A DNA stretch of 14,989 nt, taken from NCBI GenBank assembly GCA_038258695.1, contig JBBSPO010000068.1:1-14989 (forward strand). The letters run 5' to 3'. Made by a program: the position numbers and the translations under genes. Shown piece by piece: positions 1 through 7,332 of the stretch. The number at the start of each line of letters is the position of its first letter. Position 1 is the first letter of the stretch. This DNA comes from JAABRT01 sp038258695. Lineage in GTDB: Bacteria; Gemmatimonadota; Gemmatimonadetes; Gemmatimonadales; Gemmatimonadaceae. The notes beneath the pieces are model-generated. The model did no database searches. It saw only the letters and a list, made by a program, of their open reading frames with translations, and was not told the origin of the DNA.

Positions 1-1227
1 AACCATCGTACCAGCCGGCAGGTCATGTACCGGCCCTTCAATCTCCAACAGCGCCTGCGCGCGCGCCATTGACGTGGCGAGGTTTGAGCCTTGCCGACCT
101 GTCAGCGTGGCGTCTATCACGCCGTCGTCACAGTGGGTGAGCGTAGCCCGCAAATAAAACGTGAGGGGTGCCGACGCTGTCACCGACTGTGCGAGTCGCA
201 CTGTGATTCTCGGTGCCATGATACGACGCACACCCGCCATCTGGCGTACCGCCGGCCGCACAAACAACTCCGCGGTGACCATCGTGCTCACCGGATTGCC
301 AGGCAACCCAATCCACGGTGTGCCGAGTACGTGTCCGGCACCGAGCGGACCACCGGGCCGCACGCGCACGCGCGGTACATCAATACGTCCACCAAGAGCG
401 CCAATCACATCGCGCACATGATCAAACGCGCCCGCCGATACGCCGCCGGTAGTTACCAGCAAATCACAGTCCGACTCGAGAGCGCGGGCGAGAGCATCGC
501 GCATCAGCTCGGCATCGTCGGGAATAAGCGGCCACACACGCACGTCTGCGCCACTGTTTCGCAGAAGCGCCGGCAACGCGTAACTGCTTGACGATACAAT
601 CGCCTTGCCCGCCCGTACCTGATCAAACGCTTCCACATCCACCAGCTCGTTTCCACTGGCGGCCACAATCACGCGGGGTTTCGCGTGCACAAACGGTTCC
701 GATACGCCAACGCTGGCCAGAACGCCGAGCAGGGCGGGTGTGATCACATCACCACGTTGCGCAACACGATCGCCGTCGCGCACATCTTCGCCGGCTGGAC
801 GGATATTACCGCTGTCGCTTACCGCATCGCGCTCATTGAGAATGCGCACGACGTCGAGTCCGCGGTCAGTGTCTTCGATGCGCACGATGGCGTCTGCGCC
901 AGGCGGCAACGGTGCGCCAGTCATGATGCGAGCGCAGGTACCGGCGGTGATGTCAGGGCGCAGAGAACTGCCGGCAGCGATGGTTTCAATCACCCGCAGC
1001 GTACGCACGTTCGTCTCGCTGGCGCCAAGCACATCTTTGCGGCGCACCGCGTAACCGTCCATGCCCGCGTTGGGCCAGAGCGGCAATGAAATGTCAGCGT
1101 GAATATCTTCGGCCAGCGCGTGCCCCACGGCGTAACGCAGTGGCATGCGAACAGGAGCTGTCGCGCGAACGCGTGCGAGGATTGCAGCCAGTGCGTCACC
1201 GACAGACAGCGCGACGGACGTGCTCAC
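1..1227 (-). CDS. moeA: Molybdopterin molybdenumtransferase MoeA (3' end cut by window edge)
   Basis: MoeA inserts molybdate into adenylylated molybdopterin in the last step of molybdenum cofactor synthesis, in the cytoplasm. The frame is open from a GTG at 1227 to base 1, giving 409 codons with no stop; MoeA is usually about 400-410 residues, so probably only a few codons are missing. Seen in order: NAGMDGYAVRR near residue 60 (the MoeA MDGYA motif), RIMTGAPLPPGADA, ASGNELVD, the molybdopterin-binding TTGGVSAG, the signature LPGNPVS, and TGRQGSNLATSMA near the C-terminus as in domain IV. The GTG start overlaps the dacB stop as GTGA, a usual sign of translational coupling, and no better start lies nearby. 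The frame is invisible to ORF callers that require a stop inside the window. Identity is firm; the exact C-terminus is unknown. Confidence 0.95.
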   Translation of the reverse strand, partial: MSTSVALSVGDALAAILARVRATAPVRMPLRYAVGHALAEDIHADISLPLWPNAGMDGYAVRRKDVLGASETNVRTLRVIETIAAGSSLRPDITAGTCARIMTGAPLPPGADAIVRIEDTDRGLDVVRILNERDAVSDSGNIRPAGEDVRDGDRVAQRGDVITPALLGVLASVGVSEPFVHAKPRVIVAASGNELVDVEAFDQVRAGKAIVSSSSYALPALLRNSGADVRVWPLIPDDAELMRDALARALESDCDLLVTTGGVSAGAFDHVRDVIGALGGRIDVPRVRVRPGGPLGAGHVLGTPWIGLPGNPVSTMVTAELFVRPAVRQMAGVRRIMAPRITVRLAQSVTASAPLTFYLRATLTHCDDGVIDATLTGRQGSNLATSMARAQALLEIEGPVHDLPAGTMV

Positions 1228-2867
1228 CGAGGCATGGCCACACGCATATCCTGCATGCGCACCGATGCAAGGTATGCGCCGATTGCGTCTTGCACGCGCT
1301 CGACGTCGCGTACCGAGCCTACCCAGTTGTTGCAGAGGATGGAGAACACCAGCTGATGTCCGTCGGCGGTGTTCACGTAGCCAGACAACGATCGGGCTTT
1401 GTCGACAAACCCGGTTTTTGCACGCAGGTTGCCTTCGGCCGCGGTACCACGCATGCGCGTTTCAATGGTGCCGTCTACACCGGCCACCGGCAGTGCAGAG
1501 TAGAACGCATCAAACGCCGGATGCGACTGCATGACGGTGAGCAGTCGGACAATCGCACGTGGCGACACGTAGTCGTGTCGCGATAAACCGCTGCCGTCGC
1601 GCACGGCCACTTCTGCATCGCTGATTCCCCAGGTGGCCAGCTGTCGCTCAATCACCGCTCGTGCGCTGTCGGCGGAGCCTACACCGGTTTGCTCACGTGC
1701 AATCGTCTTGTATAACGCCTCAGCAATCTGATTCTGCGACGGCTTCTGCATGCGCAAGTGCACATCGCGCAACGACGGTGAGGTGAGCACCAGCAGCGTG
1801 TCCGTGCTCGCACGCTCGACCGCCGCCGCGCCTGGTGTGAACCGAATGCCGCGTGCCACCAGCGATGTCTGCAACGCGGCGCGCACTGCGTCGTTGGGCT
1901 GACGATACGCTCGCGTAATGCTCGTGCTACCGCCCAGCGGAATCGTTCCGCCAACCACCAGGCGGCTGGCGGTTGAGTCGTACGCGATTGAGAGCGGCGC
2001 GGTATCGGCGGCGATGCTGGCGCCACCGCTACCGCTGCTAGTGTTGGTGCTGTTGCTCGCACCGCCCATGCTGGCGCGCGTGCGTGCGGTCACCAGCACG
2101 TTTGGAAATCCAATATCTGGTTCAAGACGCACATTGGCTGGTGCACCCACACGCGCACCAGCGGAAATCAGGACGCGAAAGAAGTTTTCGTTGAACATGA
2201 GCTCATCGACACCGGCCGAATATCCGAAGTCGAGATCGTCAAAAGCCCAGCCAAACCCGGCTGGTGAATCGGGAAACGCGTCACCTTCAGCAACAATGCG
2301 TCCAACTACGCGCCCGATGCCGCGCGCCGACAACGCATCGGCCACTGGTGCAAACGCCGACAGCACACTGTCGTTGCGCATCGCATCGCTCCACGACGGA
2401 TCACCACTGCCGACGAGCACAATATCTCCGCGGAACGTACCGTTCTTTGTTGTGCCGCGCAGCAACACCGGCGTCTGCCACGTATAGTCCGGGCCAAGCA
2501 ACTCCAGCGCCGTTGCGCCAGTGATCAGCTTCTGATTGGAGGCCGGCATGAACAGTTTGCCGGCGTTTATCGACACGAGTGTATCAGCCACCTCAGGATC
2601 CATGATGAGCACACCCCAATGGGCCATGCGGAACGTGGAATCGCTGGTGAGTGAATCAACCAGATCAATCAGTCCTTGCCGGGCCGAGGGCAGGGACACG
2701 TCTTGCATGGGCAGCGTGGCCATGGGGAGCTGCACCGGATCAATGCGCACCGGGATGTCATTCGTGCTCGACGGTTGGCGCGACGCGCAGGCCGAGAGCG
2801 TGCTGCAGGCGAGCGCACCGCAGGCGAGCAAATACGCCATGCGCCGTATGCCCTCCGTCCCTGCCAT
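1224..2867 (-). CDS. dacB: D-alanyl-D-alanine carboxypeptidase/endopeptidase, PBP4 (peptidase S13) type lipoprotein
   Basis: Serine DD-peptidase that trims or cleaves peptidoglycan cross-links in the periplasm. With the ATG at 2867 it is 547 aa. A lipoprotein signal ends in LSAC with Cys27, so the enzyme is probably lipid-anchored. Active-site elements are visible: SNQK (SxxK, Ser110/Lys113), DGSGLSRHD around Ser426 at the place of the SxN motif, and KTG at Lys484. A Ser/Gly/Asn-rich low-complexity stretch follows the ARTRASMGG segment, probably a loop in the family-specific insert. I chose 2867 over an in-frame ATG at 2906 because GAGG lies 10 nt upstream, the signal peptide fits better, and the start falls 5 nt after the upstream stop. 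A third option is 2840. It lies between the pterin synthase gene and moeA (4-nt overlap). Confidence 0.93.
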   Translation of the reverse strand: MAGTEGIRRMAYLLACGALACSTLSACASRQPSSTNDIPVRIDPVQLPMATLPMQDVSLPSARQGLIDLVDSLTSDSTFRMAHWGVLIMDPEVADTLVSINAGKLFMPASNQKLITGATALELLGPDYTWQTPVLLRGTTKNGTFRGDIVLVGSGDPSWSDAMRNDSVLSAFAPVADALSARGIGRVVGRIVAEGDAFPDSPAGFGWAFDDLDFGYSAGVDELMFNENFFRVLISAGARVGAPANVRLEPDIGFPNVLVTARTRASMGGASNSTNTSSGSGGASIAADTAPLSIAYDSTASRLVVGGTIPLGGSTSITRAYRQPNDAVRAALQTSLVARGIRFTPGAAAVERASTDTLLVLTSPSLRDVHLRMQKPSQNQIAEALYKTIAREQTGVGSADSARAVIERQLATWGISDAEVAVRDGSGLSRHDYVSPRAIVRLLTVMQSHPAFDAFYSALPVAGVDGTIETRMRGTAAEGNLRAKTGFVDKARSLSGYVNTADGHQLVFSILCNNWVGSVRDVERVQDAIGAYLASVRMQDMRVAMPR

Positions 2868-2872
2868 TCGAA

Positions 2873-3307
2873 TCACGCCTCGTCCTCGGCGTCCCACGTG
2901 GCCCATAAATGCGGCTCCTCAGCGACCACGACGCGCATCACTCGTGCCGACGTGTGTTCCAGCGCGCTGTTCACGCGCACGGCGATCCATCGCGCCAACT
3001 CTTCGCTCGATGGAATCGCCTGGCCTTCGGCGAACTCGGGAATGTCGAGATTGAGATTGGCGTGGTCGAGCGGCTCTGTGACCTGATCACGCAGAATGCG
3101 GTCAAGCAGTCCAAGGTCCACAACAAAGCCCGTGCTGTGCTCAAGCGGGCCTGTGACCGTCACATCGCACACGTACGTGTGCCCGTGGAAGTTTGGACGC
3201 GCACATTTGCCAAACGTCGCAAAGTTCTTCGCCTCGTCCCATTCGGGGCGCCGGTAGCGATGCGCCGCAGAAAAGAATACGCGACGCGTCAGGGTCAGGC
3301 GGGCCAT
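2873..3307 (-). CDS. queD: 6-pyruvoyl-tetrahydropterin synthase / 6-carboxytetrahydropterin synthase family (COG0720)
   Basis: T-fold enzyme acting on 7,8-dihydroneopterin triphosphate. QueD makes 6-carboxytetrahydropterin for queuosine/7-deazaguanine synthesis; PTPS makes 6-pyruvoyl-tetrahydropterin for tetrahydrobiopterin. The 144 aa product shows zinc ligands in FSAAHR (His16) and HGHTY (His41, His43), Cys35, catalytic LDHANLN (His82), PSSEELA and a C-terminal Glu131 region ending WATW. The motif is C-x5-HGH, as in mammalian-type PTPS (PTPS-II), rather than the C-x3-HGH usual for QueD, so the conventional symbol queD may not describe its real product. No other queuosine or biopterin gene lies in the window. 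The ATG start has no strong ribosome-binding site but is the natural start for this fold. It sits 42 nt after the barrel gene and 5 nt before dacB. Confidence 0.88.
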   Translation of the reverse strand: MARLTLTRRVFFSAAHRYRRPEWDEAKNFATFGKCARPNFHGHTYVCDVTVTGPLEHSTGFVVDLGLLDRILRDQVTEPLDHANLNLDIPEFAEGQAIPSSEELARWIAVRVNSALEHTSARVMRVVVAEEPHLWATWDAEDEA

Positions 3308-3349
3308 GGTGTGTCCAGCGCAGGGCGGTTTGAAGTGTGACGACGGATA

Positions 3350-4105
3350 TCACCGGAAAATTGGCACAGACAAACCCGCGGTGAGTCCCCAGTTGCTCTG
3401 CCAACCCGAACGCAGTTCAGTGTTGGTGAGAATCGACGTGCTGTCGCTGGCTGCAATAAAGTAGGTGCCGGGATACTGAAACTGATGCACCGTGTTGGTG
3501 AGGTCCAACCGCAGGTGGTAGCCGCGCGGCAGGGTAATGCGCACTCCCGGTCCAAATCCGAATGAGAACTTGGTACCAAAGCGGTATCCGCCGATGTCTG
3601 TATCGGCCAGGTCGGCCACCACACCCACATTGGTTCCTAGCGTAGGCATTAAGCCGCGCCACGTTTTCTTGCCCGTGAGTGACAGCGTGAATCCCACGTC
3701 GGCATAGTGATGCGCGACGCCCGTGCGGCCTTGGTCACGCTGCGCGGCCGGCAGTCCCGGATCGAAAACATTGCGTTCGGATCGCAGCTGCGTGTAGCGT
3801 GACGTCAGCCAGGCAATGCCACCCAGATGAATGTCGTGGCGTAGTCCAAACACCAGCCCGGCTTGCGGTCCAACAGCGGCTGCATCGTCTTTGGCGTCCA
3901 GCCATCCCGTAAACGGCGTCACCATTTGCCCCAGGTCGGCATCGCGAAAGGGGCTGGCCGACGGCTCGCTGCCCACCAGTTGCGCACCAAGAGTGGCGGC
4001 GGGCAATGCGTGCAGCACGACGCCCAGCGCAACAGCCAGTGCGAACGCAGGTCGTCGGGCGCTTGATGAAGCAGCAAACGCTACACGTGCAAATCGGTTC
4101 AACAT
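3350..4105 (-). CDS. Predicted outer-membrane beta-barrel protein, function unknown
   Basis: About 251 aa from the ATG at 4105. The N-terminus has a long basic stretch followed by a hydrophobic core (FALAVALGVVLHALPAATLGA), with likely cleavage before QLVG, so it is exported. The rest alternates short polar and hydrophobic/aromatic strands with Gly-rich turns (GVRITLPRGYHLRLDL, FSFGFGPG) and ends in strand-like SVPIFR, as expected of a small outer-membrane barrel. I do not recognise a specific family. An alternative TTG start at 4123 would add six residues and overlap gpmI; the ATG lies 7 nt after the gpmI stop. No clear Shine-Dalgarno precedes either, so translation may depend on coupling to gpmI. 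It could also be a non-barrel periplasmic beta-sandwich protein. Confidence 0.75.
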   Translation of the reverse strand: MLNRFARVAFAASSSARRPAFALAVALGVVLHALPAATLGAQLVGSEPSASPFRDADLGQMVTPFTGWLDAKDDAAAVGPQAGLVFGLRHDIHLGGIAWLTSRYTQLRSERNVFDPGLPAAQRDQGRTGVAHHYADVGFTLSLTGKKTWRGLMPTLGTNVGVVADLADTDIGGYRFGTKFSFGFGPGVRITLPRGYHLRLDLTNTVHQFQYPGTYFIAASDSTSILTNTELRSGWQSNWGLTAGLSVPIFR

Positions 4106-4112
4106 CAAAGCA

Positions 4113-5666
4113 TCACAGAGCAAGGGGAGCGACGCGCAAATCGCGTCCGGTCATTTCAGCAGGAAGCGTGAGTCCCAGCATGCGAAGTGCCGTGGGACCC
4201 ACATCACACAGCGCACCGTCGTCACGCAACAACCATTCACCATCGGGATCACGAATGACCAATGGCACAGGGTTGGTCGTGTGCGCGGTGTGTGGCACGC
4301 CGGTTTGCGGATCAATCATGACATCGCAGTTGCCGTGGTCGGCAGTGATGAGCAACCGGGCACCGCCCACGGCAGCGGCCTCAAGAACACGGGCCAGACA
4401 GGCATCGATGGTCTCGACTGCACGCATGGCCGCCGACAGCGAACCGGTATGTCCTACCATGTCACCATTGGCAAAGTTGCACAACACAAAATCGTGTGTG
4501 CGCTTAGCCAACGCATCACACAAAATGTCGCACACTTCGCGAGCGCTCATTTCCGGTTGCAGGTCATACGTGGCCACTTTGGGGCTGGGCACCATGGCGC
4601 GTTCTTCGCCGGCAAACGGTGTATCGCCGCCGCCATTGAAAAAGTATGTCACATGCGGATACTTCTCGGTTTCCGCGGTGCGAAGTTGCGAGAGGCCGGC
4701 GTTGGCAATCACTTCGCCCACCAGGTTGGCCATCGATTGCGGGCCAAATGCCACGGGGAACGGGAAGGCATCGTCGTACTGCGTCATCGTGACCACGTGC
4801 ACGTTGGGCCTGCGACCACAGGCAAAGCGGTCAAAGTCCACATCGGTGAGCGCGTGCAACCACTGCCGCATGCGATCGGAGCGGAAGTTCGCACAGATGA
4901 TCACATCGCCGTCCTGCATGGGGCCAGCGGCGCGTCCGTCTTCGTTCAACAGCACGTGCGGCGGCAAAAACTCGTCGCTGGTTCCCGACGCGTACGCCGT
5001 TTCCAGCAGTGCCAGCGGATCACGCGTGGTTTCCCCTTCGCCAAACACGGCCGCGCGAAACCACGCGCCGGTGCGCTCCCAGCGGTTGTCGCGGTCCATG
5101 CCAAAGTAGCGGCCGGAGATCGAGCCCAACGTCGCGCGTCCATCAAAAACGGCGAGCGTTTCGCGCAGAAACTCAAGGCCTGAGGTCGGCGGTGTGTCGC
5201 GACCATCAATCAACGCGTGAACCACAATGCGCGGCACCAGCTCACGCGTGCACAGGTCCACCAGCGCGAACAGATGCTGATCGAGCGCGTGCACGCCGCC
5301 ATTGCCCAGGAGCGCGACCAGGTGCACCGCGCCACCGGAGCTGCGCGCCTTGGCGCAGGCGGCTTTGAGCGCCGCGTTCTCAAAAAAGGCACCGTTCTCA
5401 ATCGCCGCGCCGATACGCACCAGATCCTGCATCACAACACGTCCGGCACCCAGATTCAGATGCCCCACCTCGCTGTTCCCCATCTGCCCGGGGGGCAGCC
5501 CGACCGCTGGTCCCGAGGCGGTGAGCAGCGTCCGAGTGGGCGTCGACCACAGCCCATCCCACGTTGGCGTGTTGGCCAGCGCGATGGCGTTGGCGTCACG
5601 CGATTCACGGTGACCCCAACCATCGAGGATGATCAGGGCAACTGGACGGTCAACAGACGCGGTCAT
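4113..5666 (-). CDS. gpmI: 2,3-bisphosphoglycerate-independent phosphoglycerate mutase
   Basis: Interconverts 3- and 2-phosphoglycerate in glycolysis and gluconeogenesis using two Mn ions and a phosphoserine intermediate. At 517 aa it matches the usual 510-515 aa. Visible motifs are LIILDGWG at residues 11-18 (metal-binding Asp15), GQMGNSEVGHLNLGAGR with nucleophile Ser65, ALIDGRDTPP, SGRYFGMDRDNRW, FNGGGDTPF, ANGDMVGHTG, TADHGN and PHTAHTTNPVP. The only reasonable start is the ATG at 5666: an in-frame TAG lies four codons upstream. The AAGG next to the ATG is too close to be a good ribosome-binding site, so initiation may be weak or leaderless-like. It is the first gene of the minus-strand operon and shares a 131-nt divergent control region with the plus-strand gene starting at 5798. 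Confidence 0.97.
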   Translation of the reverse strand: MTASVDRPVALIILDGWGHRESRDANAIALANTPTWDGLWSTPTRTLLTASGPAVGLPPGQMGNSEVGHLNLGAGRVVMQDLVRIGAAIENGAFFENAALKAACAKARSSGGAVHLVALLGNGGVHALDQHLFALVDLCTRELVPRIVVHALIDGRDTPPTSGLEFLRETLAVFDGRATLGSISGRYFGMDRDNRWERTGAWFRAAVFGEGETTRDPLALLETAYASGTSDEFLPPHVLLNEDGRAAGPMQDGDVIICANFRSDRMRQWLHALTDVDFDRFACGRRPNVHVVTMTQYDDAFPFPVAFGPQSMANLVGEVIANAGLSQLRTAETEKYPHVTYFFNGGGDTPFAGEERAMVPSPKVATYDLQPEMSAREVCDILCDALAKRTHDFVLCNFANGDMVGHTGSLSAAMRAVETIDACLARVLEAAAVGGARLLITADHGNCDVMIDPQTGVPHTAHTTNPVPLVIRDPDGEWLLRDDGALCDVGPTALRMLGLTLPAEMTGRDLRVAPLAL

Positions 5667-5797
5667 CCTTGCTGGCTACAGGTCATGAGGTACGTTTGCG
5701 GGGAACGCTGGACGCCACCAGGTGATCGTGGTGTGACTGACAGCAGTCGCACGTCCAGCCCGCGAAATGTATTCACCACGCACTAACACTCCAACCA
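5667..5797. promoter_or_regulatory. Divergent intergenic control region between gpmI and the SH3-like gene
   Basis: The 131 nt between two divergent starts must hold promoters for both directions, but I cannot assign convincing -35/-10 boxes. No good Shine-Dalgarno precedes either start. The centre is occupied by the inverted-repeat structure listed at 5707-5759. Confidence 0.6.
5707..5759. other. Nested inverted repeats, potential three-way-junction RNA fold
   Basis: A perfect 8-bp outer inverted repeat (GCTGGACG 5707-5714, CGTCCAGC 5752-5759) encloses two smaller perfect hairpins: CACCA/TGGTG (5716-5720 with 5729-5733, 8-nt loop) and GACTG/CAGTC (5735-5739 with 5744-5748, 4-nt loop). Together they would form a compact three-way junction on either strand. 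It lies about 40 nt upstream of both divergent start codons. It matches no riboswitch or ribozyme consensus I know; hammerhead core sequences are absent. It could equally be protein-binding dyad symmetry. Confidence 0.45.
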
Positions 5798-6922
5798 ATG
5801 GCGACACTGCTCCACTTTTCCATGCCCCGATTGTTTCTTGCTCTGTCCGCTGTGTTGGCGCTGTGTTCGCACGCGCCCACCCTGAATGCGCAATCTCCGG
5901 GCCGAGGCGATCGGGTCACCGTGCGTTCCGGCACCGCGTTGCGCGGCACGCCTGGCGGTGACGTCATTGGCGTGTCAAGTCGCGAAATCAGCGGCACCGT
6001 CGAGATGAGGCAGTCATCGTTCGTTCGTGTGACGGTGCAGGGACACGTGGCCGCAGCCGATGTGCGACTGACGGCTGACCGCACGCGTGGTGAAGTGTTG
6101 AAGACCGGCGGTACCACGCTGCGGCGGGAGGCAGAACGTTCGGCGGCCTCGGTCGCGGAGCTGCGACTGGGCACCTACGTTTTTCCAATGCGCGCGGGAA
6201 CCTCATTCCCACGCGGCCGCGATGTGGTCTTTTTTGAGGCGCGTCGGTCGCTGTGGGTGGACGTCTCGCGGGTGACCACGGGCGCGGCGGTGGCTGCAGC
6301 CGCTGAGCGGCCGGCGGCGCCAACGGCTGAGAAGCCAGCGGCCAACACCTCCCGCGAAACAGACTCCGCTCAACCGACGCCGACCCCGGCTCCGGTGGCG
6401 CTGCCACCGCTGGCCGCTGGTCCCACGCTCGAAACCCGGGGGCCCACCGCGCTGCGCACAAGCCCGACCGGTGAGCTGCTGGCCACGGTGTCGGGCGGGG
6501 TGCCCATCACCACACTGGCCCGGGAAGGCGGCTGGGTGCGGGTGCGGCTCGAGGGCTGGATCCCCGACTCTGCCACAGAGGCCGCCGGCACACGCTCGTC
6601 CGGCATGCTGTCGGCCGCAGACTTGCGCGCGAATCCGGAGGGCACACGCGGCCGGTTGGTGCAATGGTCAGTCGAAACGCTGGCGTTTCAGATCGCCGAC
6701 GAGCTGCGACGTGGACTGGAGCCTGGCGAAGCCTACCTGTTGGCCCGGGGCCCGGGAGACGAGCGGGCCGTGCTCTATCTGGCCGTGCCGGATTCACTCC
6801 TGACCCAGGCGCAGGCGCTGCGACCACTCACAGAAATCACCATCACCGCACGCGTTCGTAATGGCCGGAGCCTGCCAGCCGGCGTTCCAATTTTGGAGCT
6901 GCTCGACTTCACTCGGCGCTGA
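5798..6922 (+). CDS. Secreted protein with SH3-like repeats and a C-terminal OB-like domain
   Basis: The 374 aa product has a signal peptide (hydrophobic LFLALSAVLALCS, likely cleavage after TLNA at residue 31). Seen in order: an SH3-like segment at about 38-93 (RVTVRSGTALRGTPGGD, then SFVRVTVQGHVAAADVR), a second beta-rich segment at 100-160 (TLRREAERSAASVAELRLG, then SLWVDVSR), an Ala/Pro-rich linker at 162-205, a third SH3-like segment at 213-257 (ALRTSPTGELLATV, then GGWVRVRLEGWI), and a C-terminal domain at 281-371 that resembles an OB-type barrel (ITITARVRNGR, VPILELLDF). Bacterial SH3 domains often bind peptidoglycan, so a periplasmic envelope role is inferred; no enzymatic motif is seen. 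An in-frame ATG at 5822 would give a shorter, more typical signal peptide. Neither start has a clear ribosome-binding site. Confidence 0.82.
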   Translation: MATLLHFSMPRLFLALSAVLALCSHAPTLNAQSPGRGDRVTVRSGTALRGTPGGDVIGVSSREISGTVEMRQSSFVRVTVQGHVAAADVRLTADRTRGEVLKTGGTTLRREAERSAASVAELRLGTYVFPMRAGTSFPRGRDVVFFEARRSLWVDVSRVTTGAAVAAAAERPAAPTAEKPAANTSRETDSAQPTPTPAPVALPPLAAGPTLETRGPTALRTSPTGELLATVSGGVPITTLAREGGWVRVRLEGWIPDSATEAAGTRSSGMLSAADLRANPEGTRGRLVQWSVETLAFQIADELRRGLEPGEAYLLARGPGDERAVLYLAVPDSLLTQAQALRPLTEITITARVRNGRSLPAGVPILELLDFTRR

Positions 6923-6934
6923 CACCCGCCGAGT
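6911..6934 (+). terminator. GC-rich hairpin across the SH3 gene stop codon
   Basis: A perfect 8-bp stem ACTCGGCG (6911-6918)/CGCCGAGT (6927-6934) with an 8-nt loop spans the TGA at 6920-6922. No T-tract follows, so it is not a canonical intrinsic terminator; it may stabilise the 3' end or act with Rho. Confidence 0.4.
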
Positions 6935-7332
6935 AACGCGAATCGCCAGGCATGTGACGCAGGGCCGACGCTTGACTGCGCCGCCCCAAACGCCCGCCAT
7001 GTGACGCACCGCGGACCATTCGTTCGCGCGGCGGGGTAGGCAAGGCATCGCTCAACAGCCGGATCAACTAGCTTTGATAATACGCATCATTTACCGACGC
7101 CGGTCGTCTATTAAACGGCAACCGTCGTTTGGCGGGCTGTTGGCACTCTGATTGAACCAGTGCCCTACGTGATTAACCGTGACTCTGTCTTCCGTCACTA
7201 AGTGGTAGCTTCTGTGTCCCTTGTAGTGTTTTCGCGCCGTTCGCGCGCACTTGATCTGTCGGCCGGCCCATGGCGGCACGCTGCGCTTCTGCGCGCGCGC
7301 TGTGCCTTGGGCCGCGCCCGTGAGCGTGCATC
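6923..7332. other. 410-nt non-coding stretch upstream of the M15 peptidase gene
   Basis: I see no convincing gene here. It contains an 11-bp direct repeat (listed separately) and an AT-richer part from about 7070 to 7240 with several small dyads: CGAC/GTCG (7095-7106), AAACG/CGTTT (7113-7130), GGCACT/AGTGCC (7142-7164) and GTGAC/GTCAC (7179-7198). It presumably holds the promoter and a long leader for the 7333 gene, but I cannot place -35/-10 elements with confidence. Minus-strand reading frames crossing it lack a recognisable product. Confidence 0.5.
6951..7008. repeat. Two 11-bp direct repeats CATGTGACGCA, 47 bp apart
   Basis: Identical copies of CATGTGACGCA occur at 6951-6961 and 6998-7008. 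Both are preceded by CGCC a few bases upstream. The spacing is near 4.5 helical turns. They could be paired regulator sites, but no regulator gene is nearby. Confidence 0.5.

Noticed and set aside
1086..1586. Plus-strand frames opposite moeA and dacB (several of 80-170 residues)
   Set aside because: Both opposite genes have complete motif sets; the plus-strand products lack signatures or plausible starts.
3831..5183. 450-residue plus-strand reading frame opposite gpmI and the barrel gene
   Set aside because: It is antisense to well-recognised gpmI motifs, rich in His/Arg/Ala as expected of a GC-rich shadow frame, and has no recognisable domain.
7142..7164. tRNA T-arm-like sequence (GGTTCAATC on the minus strand)
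   Set aside because: The flanking bases do not form the 5-bp T stem, and no acceptor, D or anticodon arms can be assembled around it.
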